64,000 nt of DNA from Qipengyuania sp. S6317L1 (GTDB lineage: Bacteria; Pseudomonadota; Alphaproteobacteria; Sphingomonadales; Sphingomonadaceae). A program made the position numbers and the translations under genes. Below the pieces are notes generated by a model. That model had not been told where the DNA came from. It saw nothing but the letters and a program-made list of their open reading frames with translations, and ran no database searches. The stretch spans positions 62,001-126,000 of the forward strand of contig NZ_JALKAJ010000005.1 in NCBI RefSeq assembly GCF_023015615.1, given 5' to 3'. Below are positions 43,701 to 53,935 of this stretch, piece after piece. Positions within the stretch are counted from its first letter, which is position 1. Every line of letters begins with the position of its first letter.

Positions 43701-44960
43701 TCAGGCGAGCCATTCGGGCACGCGCTCTGCATCCATGATCGCGCCTGCATCAATCCGGTCGGCAACCACGGCATATTTGTCGCCATCGACCAGCACTTCG
43801 GCGACGAAGCCGCGCGAGTTGTAGGAGGACGCCATCGTCGCACCATAAGCGCCAGCGGTGCGGAAAACCGCAAGATCGCCCGCCTCCAGATGATCGCAAA
43901 GGCGGCCCATTGCAAAGGTGTCGCCTGTCTCGCAGATCGGCCCGACAATGTTTGCGGTCATGTCGCGCCCGTTCGGCTCAACGGCGGTGAAATCGTGATA
44001 CGCGCCGTAGAGCGCAGGGCGCGCCAGATCGTTCATGGCCGCATCGACGATCACGAACGGGTCTTTCACCCCGCGCTTTACCCGAACCACGCGGGTCAGC
44101 AAAACGCCCGCATTACCGGCAATCACGCGGCCCGGTTCGAAAATCAGTTTGACGCCCCAGTCTGCGGTTACGCGGGCAACCATCGCGCCATATTCGGCAG
44201 GCGAGGGCGGAGTTTCACCCTGCTTGTATGGCACGCCAAGCCCGCCGCCCAGATCGACATGAGTGATGGTGTGACCCGCCCCGCGAAGCGCGCTGACGAG
44301 TTCGCCCAGCTTGTTGAATGCGTTTTCGAGCGGCGCCAGATCGCCCAGCTGGCTGCCGATGTGCACCGCGACACCGCGCAGGTTCACGCCGCCTTCGCTT
44401 GCCAGCTTGCCGAAAATCTGGCCCGCCTGGCTGATAGGAACGCCAAACTTGTTGTCGGCTTTCCCGGTTGAAATCTTGTCATGCGTGCCAGCGTCGACAT
44501 CGGGGTTGATGCGAAGCGTGCACTGCGCCTCAAGGCCCAGTTCGCGGGCAACCTCGGCAAGCTCGAGGCCTTCCTCTTCGCTCTCGATGTTGAACTGGCC
44601 AATACCAGCCTCAAGCCCGGCGATAAGCTCTGCGCGGGTTTTGCCAACGCCTGAGAAGACCACCTTTTCAGGCGCAATGCCGGCTGCAAGCGCACGGCGC
44701 ATTTCGCCAACGGAGACGACGTCCGCGCCATAGCCCTGGCTTTGCAGAACCTTCAGAACCGCAAGGTTCGGATTGGCCTTCACCGCAAAGGCGATGAGCT
44801 TGTCTGGTACGTCATTCAATCCATCGCGAAAGACCTGGGCGTGGCGTTCAAGGGTCGCTCTGGAATAGACGTAGACGGGCGTGCCCACCTCTTGCGCGAT
44901 AAGCGGCAGGGGCACGTCTTCGGCGTGCATCACGCCGTCTCGAATTGAAAAATGGTCCAT
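43701..44960 (-). CDS. lysA: Diaminopimelate decarboxylase
   Basis: 419 residues. The PLP lysine is Lys61 in AFAVKANPN; HIGSQ and the C-terminal ICETGDTF (Cys of the partner active site) are present. It converts meso-diaminopimelate to lysine. It follows argH and the small lipoprotein gene in one leftward run, the usual alphaproteobacterial order argH-lipoprotein-lysA. Confidence 0.95.
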   Translation of the reverse strand: MDHFSIRDGVMHAEDVPLPLIAQEVGTPVYVYSRATLERHAQVFRDGLNDVPDKLIAFAVKANPNLAVLKVLQSQGYGADVVSVGEMRRALAAGIAPEKVVFSGVGKTRAELIAGLEAGIGQFNIESEEEGLELAEVARELGLEAQCTLRINPDVDAGTHDKISTGKADNKFGVPISQAGQIFGKLASEGGVNLRGVAVHIGSQLGDLAPLENAFNKLGELVSALRGAGHTITHVDLGGGLGVPYKQGETPPSPAEYGAMVARVTADWGVKLIFEPGRVIAGNAGVLLTRVVRVKRGVKDPFVIVDAAMNDLARPALYGAYHDFTAVEPNGRDMTANIVGPICETGDTFAMGRLCDHLEAGDLAVFRTAGAYGATMASSYNSRGFVAEVLVDGDKYAVVADRIDAGAIMDAERVPEWLA

Positions 44961-44989
44961 GGGTGTGAGAGGTCTTTGAAAAAGGGTCT

Positions 44990-45238
44990 TTAATCAGGTG
45001 GAAGGTCGAAAGGATCGTCGGCGCGTTCTTCTGACCGGCGACGCAGTTCGACACTGCGTTCAGGAGCGGCGAGCGTTGGCAGTTCGAGCAATTGCTCGGC
45101 ATCGGGTTTGTCGACTTCGCCGTATGGCGCGACGGGTCTCTCGTTGCTGGCAAGCGGCTGCAAGGGAGCCTGCGCACCGCACGCGGCAAGCGCCAGGCCA
45201 AGGCTCAGGGCCAGATGCGGTTTGATAGACTTTGCCAT
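44990..45238 (-). CDS. Small lipoprotein (LptM-like) between argH and lysA
   Basis: 82 residues. The lipobox LALAACG gives a lipid anchor at Cys20. The mature part is short, polar and Pro-rich with no domain. Its start overlaps the argH stop by one base (TAATG). The same position is occupied by small lipoproteins of the LptM/LPAM type in many proteobacteria, where LptM helps assemble the LPS translocon; that role here is an inference from position. Confidence 0.75.
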   Translation of the reverse strand: MAKSIKPHLALSLGLALAACGAQAPLQPLASNERPVAPYGEVDKPDAEQLLELPTLAAPERSVELRRRSEERADDPFDLPPD

Positions 45239-46662
45239 TAGTCCTCCATCCCGAGCGCCCGGCGCGCCCGCTTCACCTGCAAACGTACCTGTTCCGGTGC
45301 GGTTCCGCCATAGCTTCTTCGTGCGGCGACCGAGGCATCGACCGAAAGCGCGGCAAAGACGCGGTCATCGATCCGGTCATCAATCGCTTTGAGGTCCGCC
45401 AATGGTAGTGCGTCCAAGGCAATGCCGCGGCTTTCCGCCAGCTTGACCGCTGCGCCGGTGATGTGGTGCGCTTCGCGAAACGGGATATCGGCCTCTTTCA
45501 CCAGCCAGTCGGCAAGGTCGGTCGCGGTGGCATAGCCAAGCTCTGCTGCCTCGCGCATCCGGTCGGTGTGGAACGTCGTTTCTGCGATCATTCCGGTCAT
45601 TGCGGCGATGCACAGATCGAGCAGGCCCGCCGCTTCGAAGACGGGCGGTTTGTCGTTCTGCATATCCTTGGAATAGGCAAGCGGCAGGCCCTTCATCGAG
45701 ATCATCAGCGATGTGGCGCAGCCTGCGATCCGACCCGCATGGCCGCGCACGAGTTCGGCGGCATCGGGGTTCTTTTTTTGCGGCATGATCGAACTGCCGG
45801 TGGAAAGCGCATCCGGCATCCGCACAAAGCCATAAGGCTGGCTCGCCCAGATGATGAGCTCTTCTGCCAAACGCGACAGGTGGAGCGAGCATTGGCTCGC
45901 CGCCATGAGGTAATCGAGTGCAAAATCACGATCGGATACAGCATCGAGGCTGTTGTGCGTCGGCCCGTCAAAGCCAAGCGCCTCGGCGGTCATCTCGCGG
46001 TCGATGGGAAAGCCCGTGCCAGCCAGCGCCGCGCTTCCCAATGGGCAGAGCGCCAAGCGCCGCCGCGCGTCGGCAAAACGGTCGCGGTCGCGTGCGATCA
46101 TTTCGTAATAGGCCATAAGGTGATGGCCAAGCGTCACCGGCTGCGCGGTTTGCAGGTGGGTAAAGCCGGGCATGATGGAGGCTGCATTCTCATCGGCGCG
46201 AATGACAAGAGCGATTTGCAGCGCCTCGAGCCCTGCATCCACGCGGTCAATCGCATCACGCACCCACAATTTGAAATCGGTCGCCACCTGATCGTTGCGA
46301 CTGCGCGCAGTGTGCAGCCGCCCCGCAACTGGTCCGATCAATTCGGCCAGCCGCGCCTCGGTCGTCATGTGGATGTCTTCAAGGTCCCAGTTTTCCGGCA
46401 CCCCGTTCGTTTCGTATTCGCCCGCGACCTGATCGAGGCCATCTGTGATGGTTTTCGCGTCCTCGCCGCTCACAATATCTTGCGCGGCAAGCATCGCGAC
46501 GTGAGCCTTGGAAGCGGCGATATCCTGACGCCAAAGCGCCTTGTCGAACGGTATCGAGGCATTGATTTCGCGCATGATCGCGCTAGGTCCATCAGCGAAA
46601 CGCCCGCCCCACATCGTATTTGCCTCTGTCTCAGGTGTGGGGGTATTCTTGGAGTTGCTCAT
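45238..46662 (-). CDS. argH: Argininosuccinate lyase
   Basis: 474 residues as drawn from 46662; MWGGRF at 46614 is an alternative start with its own GAGG and would make 458. The fumarase/lyase signature [12 protein letters not shown] holds the catalytic Ser loop. It splits argininosuccinate to arginine and fumarate. If 46662 is right, its start codon overlaps that of the divergent thioredoxin-like gene by two bases. Confidence 0.93.
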   Translation of the reverse strand: MSNSKNTPTPETEANTMWGGRFADGPSAIMREINASIPFDKALWRQDIAASKAHVAMLAAQDIVSGEDAKTITDGLDQVAGEYETNGVPENWDLEDIHMTTEARLAELIGPVAGRLHTARSRNDQVATDFKLWVRDAIDRVDAGLEALQIALVIRADENAASIMPGFTHLQTAQPVTLGHHLMAYYEMIARDRDRFADARRRLALCPLGSAALAGTGFPIDREMTAEALGFDGPTHNSLDAVSDRDFALDYLMAASQCSLHLSRLAEELIIWASQPYGFVRMPDALSTGSSIMPQKKNPDAAELVRGHAGRIAGCATSLMISMKGLPLAYSKDMQNDKPPVFEAAGLLDLCIAAMTGMIAETTFHTDRMREAAELGYATATDLADWLVKEADIPFREAHHITGAAVKLAESRGIALDALPLADLKAIDDRIDDRVFAALSVDASVAARRSYGGTAPEQVRLQVKRARRALGMED

Positions 46663-47248
46663 GGTCCGCTCAATCGCTTGTCTTGGTCTTGCCGCTCTGG
46701 CTCTTGGAGGGTGCGATAGTGGCGCTCAGCCCCTCGCGCAAGAAAGTGCTGCTTCTGAGGAGCAAAACACGGCTGCTGCGCCGTCGTCGCAATTGCCGGG
46801 GCAAATGGTGCGTGCCTTTGCGGGGACCCGGCTGCCCGATCTGCAATTCAGTGACCCGCAAGGCAATACGCTTGATCTGGGCGAGTTGGATGGGCCGGTG
46901 CTGGTCAATTTGTGGGCGACGTGGTGCGTTCCATGCGTGGTGGAAATGCCCGCGCTCGATCAACTGGCGGCCGAGATGGAGGGCGAGGTGAGGGTGCTCA
47001 CCATTTCACAGGACAATCGCGGCGCGGACGTGGTGGTGCCGTTCTTTGAGGCCCGCGATTTTCGCCATCTGGAACAATGGCTCGACCCGCAGAATGATCT
47101 TGCGGTCGAATTCAGCGACGGCGGACTGCTGCCGGTGACGGTGCTGTTCGATGCTGAGGGCAAAGAGCTTTTGCGCGTTGCTGGCGGCTATGAGTGGGAC
47201 AGCGAGGAGGCTATTGCCCAAGTGCGCGAGGCGCTGGATCAGGAGTAG
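46661..47248 (+). CDS. TlpA-like thioredoxin lipoprotein
   Basis: 195 residues from ATG 46661 with TTGGAG 8 bp upstream. Lipobox ALALGGC anchors it in the periplasm. After a Glu/Ala/Gln linker the thioredoxin fold has the active site WATWCVPC. Such proteins keep apocytochrome or copper-site cysteines reduced. Its ribosome-binding site lies within the argH coding region on the other strand. Confidence 0.88.
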   Translation: MVRSIACLGLAALALGGCDSGAQPLAQESAASEEQNTAAAPSSQLPGQMVRAFAGTRLPDLQFSDPQGNTLDLGELDGPVLVNLWATWCVPCVVEMPALDQLAAEMEGEVRVLTISQDNRGADVVVPFFEARDFRHLEQWLDPQNDLAVEFSDGGLLPVTVLFDAEGKELLRVAGGYEWDSEEAIAQVREALDQE

Positions 47249-47345
47249 CGTCCGCACGAACTCGCAGAGTTCGCAAGGCCGGAGTCGAAGCCAAAGGCGC
47301 AGACGGCCGAAGGCCACCTGCAAGGCCGACCGCAGGCGCCCCGCA

Positions 47346-47364
47346 CCCCGGACTTGATCCGGGG
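47346..47364. repeat. CCCCGGA-type hairpin repeat
   Basis: CCCCGGA (47346-47352), loop CTTGA, TCCGGGG (47358-47364). The sequence is a short palindrome of a kind that recurs in alphaproteobacterial intergenic regions. It lies between the thioredoxin-like gene and tRNA-Val. Confidence 0.5.
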
Positions 47365-47395
47365 GAAGGGAATAGCGCCGAGGATTTCAGAAGAC

Positions 47396-47471
47396 TGGTG
47401 GGCGATGACAGGCTCGAACTGCCGACCCTCTCGGTGTAAACGAGATGCTCTACCAACTGAGCTAATCGCCC
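47396..47471 (-). tRNA. tRNA-Val (anticodon TAC)
   Basis: 76 nt on the minus strand with encoded CCA (47396-47398). The acceptor stem GGGCGAT/ATCGCCC is perfect, the anticodon arm is CTCGTTTACACCGAG with loop TTTACAC, and the T-arm is GGCAGTTCGAGCCTGTC. Confidence 0.95.
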
Positions 47472-47579
47472 CAACCAGTGTTCACGAACCAGCCAATTTG
47501 CTGGTCGGAGCGCGCCAACTAAGGTGCAGGCGCGCCCCGGTCAAGTGTCAAAAACGCCGAAGCGAAGAAATGGCGGATT

Positions 47580-49778
47580 TTAGCGAACCACATCCATTTC
47601 TTCGATGAGGTTTTCAGCGCCGTCGATCTTTTCCATCACCCACAGCATGTAGCGCGAATCGACATGGATCGAACGCGTGGTGCGCGGGTCGAAATCCCAG
47701 TCGGAATTGACGCTTTCAAACGTACCGTCGAACAACAGGCCGACAAGCTCGCCTTGCGCGTTCAGGGTCGCAGAACCGCTGTTGCCGCCGGTCACATCGA
47801 GGTCCGACATGAAATTGACCGGAACAGACCCGATCGAATCCAGCTCATAGCCTGCGTATTCCTTGGCTTCGATCGCGTCCAACTGGCTTTGTGGTGAATT
47901 AAACGGCTCTTCGCCGGTGTCCTTCTGGGTGATCCCTTCCAGTGTGGTGAAGGGGAGATAGGCCATGCCGTCGAATGGCGAACCGCCCATGACATTGCCG
48001 AAAGTGATGCGCAGCGTGGAGTTGGCATCGGGATAGGGCAGGCGGCCATCCTCGCGCTGCCATGCGGTGATCGCTTCCATGTAGGCGGGGCGCAAGGCCA
48101 GAGCGCGCCCGGCACGCTCTTCGCTCTCATCCTCAAGGCCGCGCTCGTAATCATAAAGGGCAACGGCAAGTTTTACGAACGGATCATCGCTCGCCTCGAA
48201 TGTCGCCGCGTCCGCCTCCATCAGCGAAAGGCGTGTCTCGCCATCGCCAAGCTCGGTTTCTTCGTAGAAGGATGAAAGGAGGGCGGGGAGATCTTCAGCC
48301 GTCGTCTCATCAGTAAGGCCGAGCGCCTCGTCGAATGCGACCACGCGCTCTTCGGCAGGCTGGGAGAGGTAGCCGGTGAGGAACAACACCCATTCGGCCT
48401 TGTCCACGGCCGGGTCATACCGCCGGTCGAGCGCCTGAAGCCCCTGACGGAAGAACGTCATGTCGCGTTCCTGATAACCAGGCTCACGCTCGGCATTGGG
48501 AAGCTCGCGTTCTTTCGACAAGCGATAGAGGCGCTGTGCCGCCGACAAAAGGGCAGGGCGCGTGGCGTTGTTGTACCAAAAGTTGGTGCGGTCGGCCGTG
48601 GCGCTTTCAACCGAAAGTTCGGAAAGCGCCTCAATCGCAGGCGCATAGTCTGCACGCGCTTCATCTGCGGCGATCCATTCGGCCAAAGCCGCCTCACGCT
48701 CGCGGCGGCGTTCAACGAGGCCGACCCGGCGTGCGCCGTCGATCTGGCCGCGCAGGTTTTTCTCGTAATTGTTAAGGCCCGCAAGGCGGCTCTCATACTT
48801 CACCCGCGCATCGGACCCTTCGGGCGCGGCGTTCTCGATGGTTTCGATCCAGCTGGTGAGGAGGCCCTGAAACGTCGGATAGGTCCAGCCAAAAGTGTTC
48901 TCGACCTCGGCCAGCAAGGTGTAGCGATTGGTCGAGCCGGGGTAGCCTGCGACCATGACAAAATCGCCATCGTCGAGGCCGCCATTCTCCGCGCTCGCAG
49001 CGTTCACTTTCAGGTGATGCTCGGGCGCGTAAGGCACGTTGTCCTCACTAAAATCGGCGGCTGACCCGTCGGGCGCGACATAGGCGCGGTAGAAGGCAAA
49101 GTCGCCCGTGTGACGCGGCCACTGCCAGTTGTCGATGTCGCCGCCATATTTGCCGATGGAATCAGCGGGCGCATAAACAAGGCGCACATCGCGCACTTCG
49201 AGGCGCTTGATCAGGGTATATTCCGCCCCGCCGTAAAAGCTTGCGACGAGACAGCGGAAACCGGCATCGCTTTCACATTCTGCGGTGATGTCCTTGCGGC
49301 GCTGTTCAATCGCCTCGTAACGCTTGGACGGCTCCATATCGAGAGTGCCCTCGCGAACGCGGTCCGTCACATCGGTAAGCTGGGTCGTGACATAAATCCG
49401 GCTGCCGGGCGCGGCGGGAAGTTCGGCGCCTTTGGTTTCGGCAAGAAAGCCGTTCTCCAGATAGTTGTTCTCGGCGGTGGAATTGTATTGCACCGACCCG
49501 CGCGCGCAGTGGTGATTGGTGACCACCAAACCTTCGGGCGAGACAAAACTTGCCGAACACCCGCCAAGCGACACAACCGCGCCCATCGGAAAACCGGTGA
49601 GGTCGGTGAGGTTGTCAGGGTCAAGCTCAAGCCCTGCTTCTTCGAGCTGATCAGCGATTTCGGGAAGCTGCCCGGGCGTGAACATCCCCTCTTTGGCCTG
49701 CACAGGCGCGGTTGCAAGCGGGGCAAGCGCAGTGCCGAGCAAAAGGGTGAGCGAGAAAAGTTTGGTCGTTTTCATCAA
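47580..49778 (-). CDS. S46-family dipeptidyl-peptidase (DPP7-like)
   Basis: 732 residues with a signal peptide ending VQA|KEG. The serine-protease triad is visible: His in VVTNHHCARGS (89-90), Asp in DIDNWQWPRHTGDF and Ser in VTGGNSGSA. The P1-pocket position is Gly in LLFDGTFES, as in DPP7 enzymes for hydrophobic residues; DPP11 enzymes have Arg there. It removes dipeptides from N-termini of oligopeptides in the periplasm. Divergent from the COG0523 gene; a Zur-like palindrome lies between them. Confidence 0.92.
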   Translation of the reverse strand: MMKTTKLFSLTLLLGTALAPLATAPVQAKEGMFTPGQLPEIADQLEEAGLELDPDNLTDLTGFPMGAVVSLGGCSASFVSPEGLVVTNHHCARGSVQYNSTAENNYLENGFLAETKGAELPAAPGSRIYVTTQLTDVTDRVREGTLDMEPSKRYEAIEQRRKDITAECESDAGFRCLVASFYGGAEYTLIKRLEVRDVRLVYAPADSIGKYGGDIDNWQWPRHTGDFAFYRAYVAPDGSAADFSEDNVPYAPEHHLKVNAASAENGGLDDGDFVMVAGYPGSTNRYTLLAEVENTFGWTYPTFQGLLTSWIETIENAAPEGSDARVKYESRLAGLNNYEKNLRGQIDGARRVGLVERRREREAALAEWIAADEARADYAPAIEALSELSVESATADRTNFWYNNATRPALLSAAQRLYRLSKERELPNAEREPGYQERDMTFFRQGLQALDRRYDPAVDKAEWVLFLTGYLSQPAEERVVAFDEALGLTDETTAEDLPALLSSFYEETELGDGETRLSLMEADAATFEASDDPFVKLAVALYDYERGLEDESEERAGRALALRPAYMEAITAWQREDGRLPYPDANSTLRITFGNVMGGSPFDGMAYLPFTTLEGITQKDTGEEPFNSPQSQLDAIEAKEYAGYELDSIGSVPVNFMSDLDVTGGNSGSATLNAQGELVGLLFDGTFESVNSDWDFDPRTTRSIHVDSRYMLWVMEKIDGAENLIEEMDVVR

Positions 49779-49861
49779 TGGTCCTCAAATGTGGGAGGTG
49801 ATCAATAATTCCACACCTCTTGCTAGGGTCGATTGGTTTCGTGTGCAACCGGACACGGCTT

Positions 49862-49880
49862 GATGATATGTTATATCATC
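49862..49880. promoter_or_regulatory. Zur-like operator (perfect 8-bp inverted repeat)
   Basis: GATGATATGTTATATCATC is an 8-bp perfect inverted repeat around GTT. It contains ATGTTATA as in proteobacterial Zur boxes and is 37 bp before the COG0523 GTPase gene, a classic Zur target. A 15/19 match occurs at 53917. Confidence 0.65.
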
Positions 49881-49916
49881 TGCTAAAGGCTTTCCTGCAA
49901 CCTGTGGAGGACTGGA

Positions 49917-51155
49917 ATGAACGCCCCGACCAATCAATTTACCGGCACAAAGCTGCCCGTGACCGTGCTCTCCGGCTTTCTGGGAGCGGGTAAGACAACG
50001 CTGCTCAATCACATCCTCACCAATCGCGAGGGGAAAAAGGTCGCGGTCATCGTCAACGATATGTCCGAGGTGAATATCGACGCGGACCTCGTTCGCGGGG
50101 GCGAGGCGGCCTTGTCGCGTTCCGAAGAGCAATTGGTGGAAATGACCAATGGCTGCATTTGCTGCACGCTGCGCGACGATTTGCTGAAAGAGGTCCGCAC
50201 GCTCGCCGAGGACGGGCGGTTTGACTATCTCGTGATCGAAAGCACCGGGATTTCGGAGCCTTTGCCGGTCGCTGCCACCTTCTCCTTCCGCGATGAAGAG
50301 GGGCAAAGCCTTGGCGATGTGTCCGAAATCGACACGATGGTGACGGTGGTCGATGCGGTGAACCTGCTGGCCGATTATTCCAGCGACGACCTCCTCGCGC
50401 ATCGCGGCGAGACGGCGGGTGAGGGCGATGATCGCAGTTTGGTCGCGCTACTGGTCGAACAGATCGAGTTTGCCGATGTAGTGATCGTCAACAAGGCGGC
50501 AGATGTGAACCCCGAGCAGCTTGCCATGGTCAAGAAGGTTGTCGCCTCGCTCAATGCAGATGCAAGGATCATCGAGGCAAATCACGGCAAAGTGGCGCTC
50601 GATGATGTGGTGGGCACCGGTCTCTATGACGAAGAAGCGTCCGAGCAGCACCCCTTGTGGCTTAAAGAACTCTATGACTTTGCAAGCCACCGACCCGAAA
50701 CCGAGGAGTATGGCGTCGAAAGCTTCGTCTATCGCGCCCGCGCTCCGTTTGATCCGGCCAGGCTTTATGCTTTTCTCACCAGTGATAATCTTGACCGCGT
50801 GATCCGCGCAAAAGGGCATTTCTGGACTGCGACACGCACAGAGTATCTGGCGGAACTCGCCATCGCCGGGCACCAGAAAAGCGTGTCGCGCATGGGCCGC
50901 TGGTGGGCGGAGGTTCCCAAGAACCAATGGCCTGCCGATGGCACGTTTGAAGAATTTGTCGCGAAGAACTGGGACCGCGTCTGGGGCGACAGGCGGCAGG
51001 AAATCGTGTTTATCGGGATCGAGATGGACGAACGCAAAATCCGTGCCGCTCTCGACGCGTGTCTTGTCCCGGCGAGCGAATACACACCCGATGAGTGGGA
51101 AGGGATGGAAGACCCTTTCCCCGCCTGGGCAGAGCCGAGCGTGCAATACGCCTGA
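49917..51155 (+). CDS. COG0523 GTPase, probable zinc chaperone (CobW family)
   Basis: 412 residues. Walker [10 protein letters not shown], the metal-binding CxCC motif in [11 protein letters not shown], Walker B-like [13 protein letters not shown], guanine-recognition NKAAD, and the CobW C-terminal domain (about 300-400). Proteins of this group hand zinc to client enzymes under zinc starvation. The Zur-like palindrome 37 bp upstream fits this. An iron alcohol dehydrogenase gene follows 86 bp downstream on the same strand. Confidence 0.9.
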   Translation: MNAPTNQFTGTKLPVTVLSGFLGAGKTTLLNHILTNREGKKVAVIVNDMSEVNIDADLVRGGEAALSRSEEQLVEMTNGCICCTLRDDLLKEVRTLAEDGRFDYLVIESTGISEPLPVAATFSFRDEEGQSLGDVSEIDTMVTVVDAVNLLADYSSDDLLAHRGETAGEGDDRSLVALLVEQIEFADVVIVNKAADVNPEQLAMVKKVVASLNADARIIEANHGKVALDDVVGTGLYDEEASEQHPLWLKELYDFASHRPETEEYGVESFVYRARAPFDPARLYAFLTSDNLDRVIRAKGHFWTATRTEYLAELAIAGHQKSVSRMGRWWAEVPKNQWPADGTFEEFVAKNWDRVWGDRRQEIVFIGIEMDERKIRAALDACLVPASEYTPDEWEGMEDPFPAWAEPSVQYA

Positions 51156-51241
51156 AGACCCGACAAAACCGGTCAAATCCAGCTTGCAAAGCCTTGCGCG
51201 AACCCTCAAGAACCGGCGCGGAGAGAATAGAGGGATTTTAC

Positions 51242-52369
51242 ATGAGCATCGCCACACTCACATATCTGACCACCACCCAATTCGGCTTTGGCGCACTTGA
51301 GTTGCTGCCCAAGGAAATGGCGAAAGCGGGCATCACCAAGCCTTTTATCGCAACCGACGCCGGACTTGTGAAAGCGGGCATTGTCGATGCCGTAAAATCG
51401 GCAATGGGCGGCGAGGCGGTGGTCTTTGACGAGACACCCGGCAACCCGACCGAGGAAGCGGTGAAAAAGGCGCTGGCTCTTTATGAAGCCGAGGGCTGCG
51501 ACGGCATCATCGCGCTTGGCGGCGGGTCGTCAATGGATCTTGGCAAGGCGGTCGGCCTTCTTGCGGCAAGCGGCGGCCCGCTTGAGCAATATGATCCGCT
51601 GCAAGGCGGCGCGCGCAACATCAAGGGCATGACCCCGCTGATCGCCGTTCCCACCACGTCGGGCACGGGCAGCGAGGTTTCGGTCGGCTTTGTGATCATC
51701 CTCGAAGACGGGCGAAAGATGACCTTCGCAAGCCCGCTGTTCATCCCCGTGGCCGCGATCTGCGACCCTGAACTGACCATGGGACTGCCGCCGATGATGA
51801 CGGCGGCGACCGGGATGGATGCGATCACCCACTGCATCGAGGCGTTCTTGACGCCTAACGTCAATCCTCCTGCCGAAGGGGTCGCCTTGGATGGCCTGTG
51901 GCGCGGTTATCAGTGGCTGCCAAAAGCGGTTGCCGACGGGTCGGACCGCGATGCGCGCTGGCACATGATGATGGCCTCGACCGAAGGGGCGTTTGCTTTC
52001 GTCAAGGGGCTGGGCGCGGTTCACGCGATGAGCCACGCAGCGGGTCGTATCAAGCGAGTGAACCCGCACCACGGCACGCTGAACGCGGTATTCCTTCCCG
52101 AAGTGCTGCGCTTTAACCAGGGCGGCTGCGAAGAGAAATACGTGCGCCTGCGTCAAGCCATGGGGCTGGAGCCGGGGGCCGATATCGCTCAGGCAATCGC
52201 CGATCTCAATGCGCAAATCGGCATCCCCGCAGGGCTTGGCGAAATGGGCATTGTCGAGGACGACATTGCCGAGATGGTGCAATATTCGCAGGCCGACCTT
52301 GCCGCCCGCGGAAACCCGCGCCGTGCGTCCGCCGAAGATTTCGAGGCGATGATCAGAGCGTCAATGTAA
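51242..52369 (+). CDS. Iron-containing (group III) alcohol dehydrogenase
   Basis: 375 residues from ATG 51242, with GAGGG 7 bp upstream. The nucleotide loop is ALGGGSSMDLGKAV. The iron ligands Asp and His are in AATGMDAITHCIEAF, and the other two His are in GAVHAMSH and NPHHG. It oxidises or reduces alcohols/aldehydes with NAD(P). Being iron-dependent, it could replace a zinc enzyme when zinc is scarce; its place behind the COG0523 gene invites that idea. Confidence 0.92.
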   Translation: MSIATLTYLTTTQFGFGALELLPKEMAKAGITKPFIATDAGLVKAGIVDAVKSAMGGEAVVFDETPGNPTEEAVKKALALYEAEGCDGIIALGGGSSMDLGKAVGLLAASGGPLEQYDPLQGGARNIKGMTPLIAVPTTSGTGSEVSVGFVIILEDGRKMTFASPLFIPVAAICDPELTMGLPPMMTAATGMDAITHCIEAFLTPNVNPPAEGVALDGLWRGYQWLPKAVADGSDRDARWHMMMASTEGAFAFVKGLGAVHAMSHAAGRIKRVNPHHGTLNAVFLPEVLRFNQGGCEEKYVRLRQAMGLEPGADIAQAIADLNAQIGIPAGLGEMGIVEDDIAEMVQYSQADLAARGNPRRASAEDFEAMIRASM

Positions 52370-52372
52370 GCC

Positions 52373-53725
52373 TTAAGCGTTCACCCAGGGCCCCGTAATC
52401 GCGAGGGTCCGGGTGGGCGCATAGGCGTTTACGAACATCGTCTTGCCATCGGGCGCAAAGCACGCGCCGGCAAGCTCTGTCTGCATCGTCAGCCGGCCAA
52501 GGTCATAGGGGCGGCCGTCGGGCGTAATCCCGCGCAAATGATTGTCGACCACATCGGTGTATTGGTCCTCGCACACCACAAGGTGCCCGTTGGGCGCAAC
52601 GCACAGATTGTCGCCATAGTTGAATTGCTCCTTGCTCTCGCTTTCGAAGAACAATTCGAACCGGTCGGGCGTGCTGCCACCACCCAGCCGCAGGCGGAAA
52701 ATCTGGCCCAGTCCCTTCGCCCCGCCGCTGGTCGAACAGATGTAAAGCTCGCCTTCGCCCATGTGCAGCCCTTCGCCGCGCGCGATAACCGCTGCACCCT
52801 TCGCAGCGGCCCTCGTGCGCAGGTCGTCCTTGGGCGCTTCGACATCGTCGAGGTCGATCCAGCTTACATTGAACTGCTGGCCAAGCGGCATGGTGCTGCC
52901 CGACCAGTTGCGCGTGTCGGCAGGGCCGTTTTCAATGACCATCGCCTGAAGCTTGCCGCCTTTTGAAAGGTCGCCTGCGACATTGGGCACGAAGCGATAG
53001 AACACGCTGTCATCGCGGTCTTCGGTCTGGAAGACATAGCGCGTGATCGGATCGACACAGGCCGCTTCGTGGTTGAACCGGCCCATCGCTTTCAATGGAA
53101 CCGGATCGACAAGGCCGGTCGCATTGCCCGGAACCTCAAAGGTCCAGCCGTGGTTGACCGCAAGCCCATCGCCATAGCGTTGGCCCGGACCCGTGGGCGC
53201 TTCTTCGCAAGTGAGCCATGAACCCCAAGGCGTCACCCCGCCGGAGCAATTGCGGATCGTCCCGCCAAGGGTGCGGAACTGGCGTTTCACCTCCAGCGTC
53301 TGTGCATCGAGCACGATATTGGTCGTCCCGCCCGGCACGATCTCGCCATTGCGCGTGCCGTATCCTTTCGCAATCGGGCCACCTGCATCATCGCTTGGCA
53401 CAAGCTCGTGATTGCGCACCAGAGCAATCTCGCCATTGCCGATGTCGAGACAACCCATGCCGTCGGCCTTGTCGGGCACTGTCCCGCCGTCGTCCATTGC
53501 ATCGCCAAGGCTGGAAATCACGCGGTAGGAAAACCCTTGCGGCAGATCGAGCAAGCCATTGGGATCTTTGACGAGCGGACCATAGCCTGAAAAACTTGGC
53601 CCTGATGCAGACGCAAGGCCGGCCCCGCGTGTCGTGCACCCGCTCGCCACAAGCGCGGCAAAGGCGCTGCTGGTGGCGGCGAGAAACTGGCGGCGGTTGG
53701 CGGCGGTCAATGGCGTGGATTGCAT
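52373..53725 (-). CDS. PhoX-family (DUF839) Tat-exported protein
   Basis: 450 residues from ATG 53725, supported by AAGGGA 8 bp upstream; ATG 53752 lacks a site. The Tat signal is NRRQFLAATSSAFAALVASGC, ending in a possible lipobox. The body is a PhoX-type beta-propeller (GGVTPWGSWLTCEEAPTGPG, RFNHEAACVDP, GDNLCVAPNGHLVVCEDQ). PhoX phosphatases use calcium and iron. The exact substrate here is not certain. It converges with the Fe-ADH gene with 3 bp between. Confidence 0.88.
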   Translation of the reverse strand: MQSTPLTAANRRQFLAATSSAFAALVASGCTTRGAGLASASGPSFSGYGPLVKDPNGLLDLPQGFSYRVISSLGDAMDDGGTVPDKADGMGCLDIGNGEIALVRNHELVPSDDAGGPIAKGYGTRNGEIVPGGTTNIVLDAQTLEVKRQFRTLGGTIRNCSGGVTPWGSWLTCEEAPTGPGQRYGDGLAVNHGWTFEVPGNATGLVDPVPLKAMGRFNHEAACVDPITRYVFQTEDRDDSVFYRFVPNVAGDLSKGGKLQAMVIENGPADTRNWSGSTMPLGQQFNVSWIDLDDVEAPKDDLRTRAAAKGAAVIARGEGLHMGEGELYICSTSGGAKGLGQIFRLRLGGGSTPDRFELFFESESKEQFNYGDNLCVAPNGHLVVCEDQYTDVVDNHLRGITPDGRPYDLGRLTMQTELAGACFAPDGKTMFVNAYAPTRTLAITGPWVNA

Positions 53726-53753
53726 TGCGAAGGGTCCCTTGTTGGTATCCATC

Positions 53754-53769
53754 TGATATAATCACATCA
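53754..53769. promoter_or_regulatory. Degenerate Zur-like palindrome upstream of the PhoX gene
   Basis: TGATATAATCACATCA has half-sites related to those at 49862 and 53917 (6 of 8 palindromic positions) but is one base longer. It is 29 bp upstream of the chosen PhoX start. Confidence 0.3.
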
Positions 53770-53916
53770 CATGACAATTTCACTGCTTGATTGATGAACT
53801 GGGCGAGTTCTGGTCCAGTCTCGAAGCGCGCAACAAGAAAGCCCGTCTCGCGCCCCTTCCAAGTCTTAGTCATTGACGCAAGGGACCATCGCGCTTATCT
53901 GCAGCGTCTTAGCGAG

Positions 53917-53935
53917 GACGATACATTATATCATG
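53917..53935. promoter_or_regulatory. Zur-like site overlapping the MerC-like start codon
   Basis: GACGATACATTATATCATG matches the 49862 site at 15 of 19 positions, including TTATATCAT. It overlaps the ATG at 53933, so binding would block either transcription or an upstream start. Confidence 0.45.
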
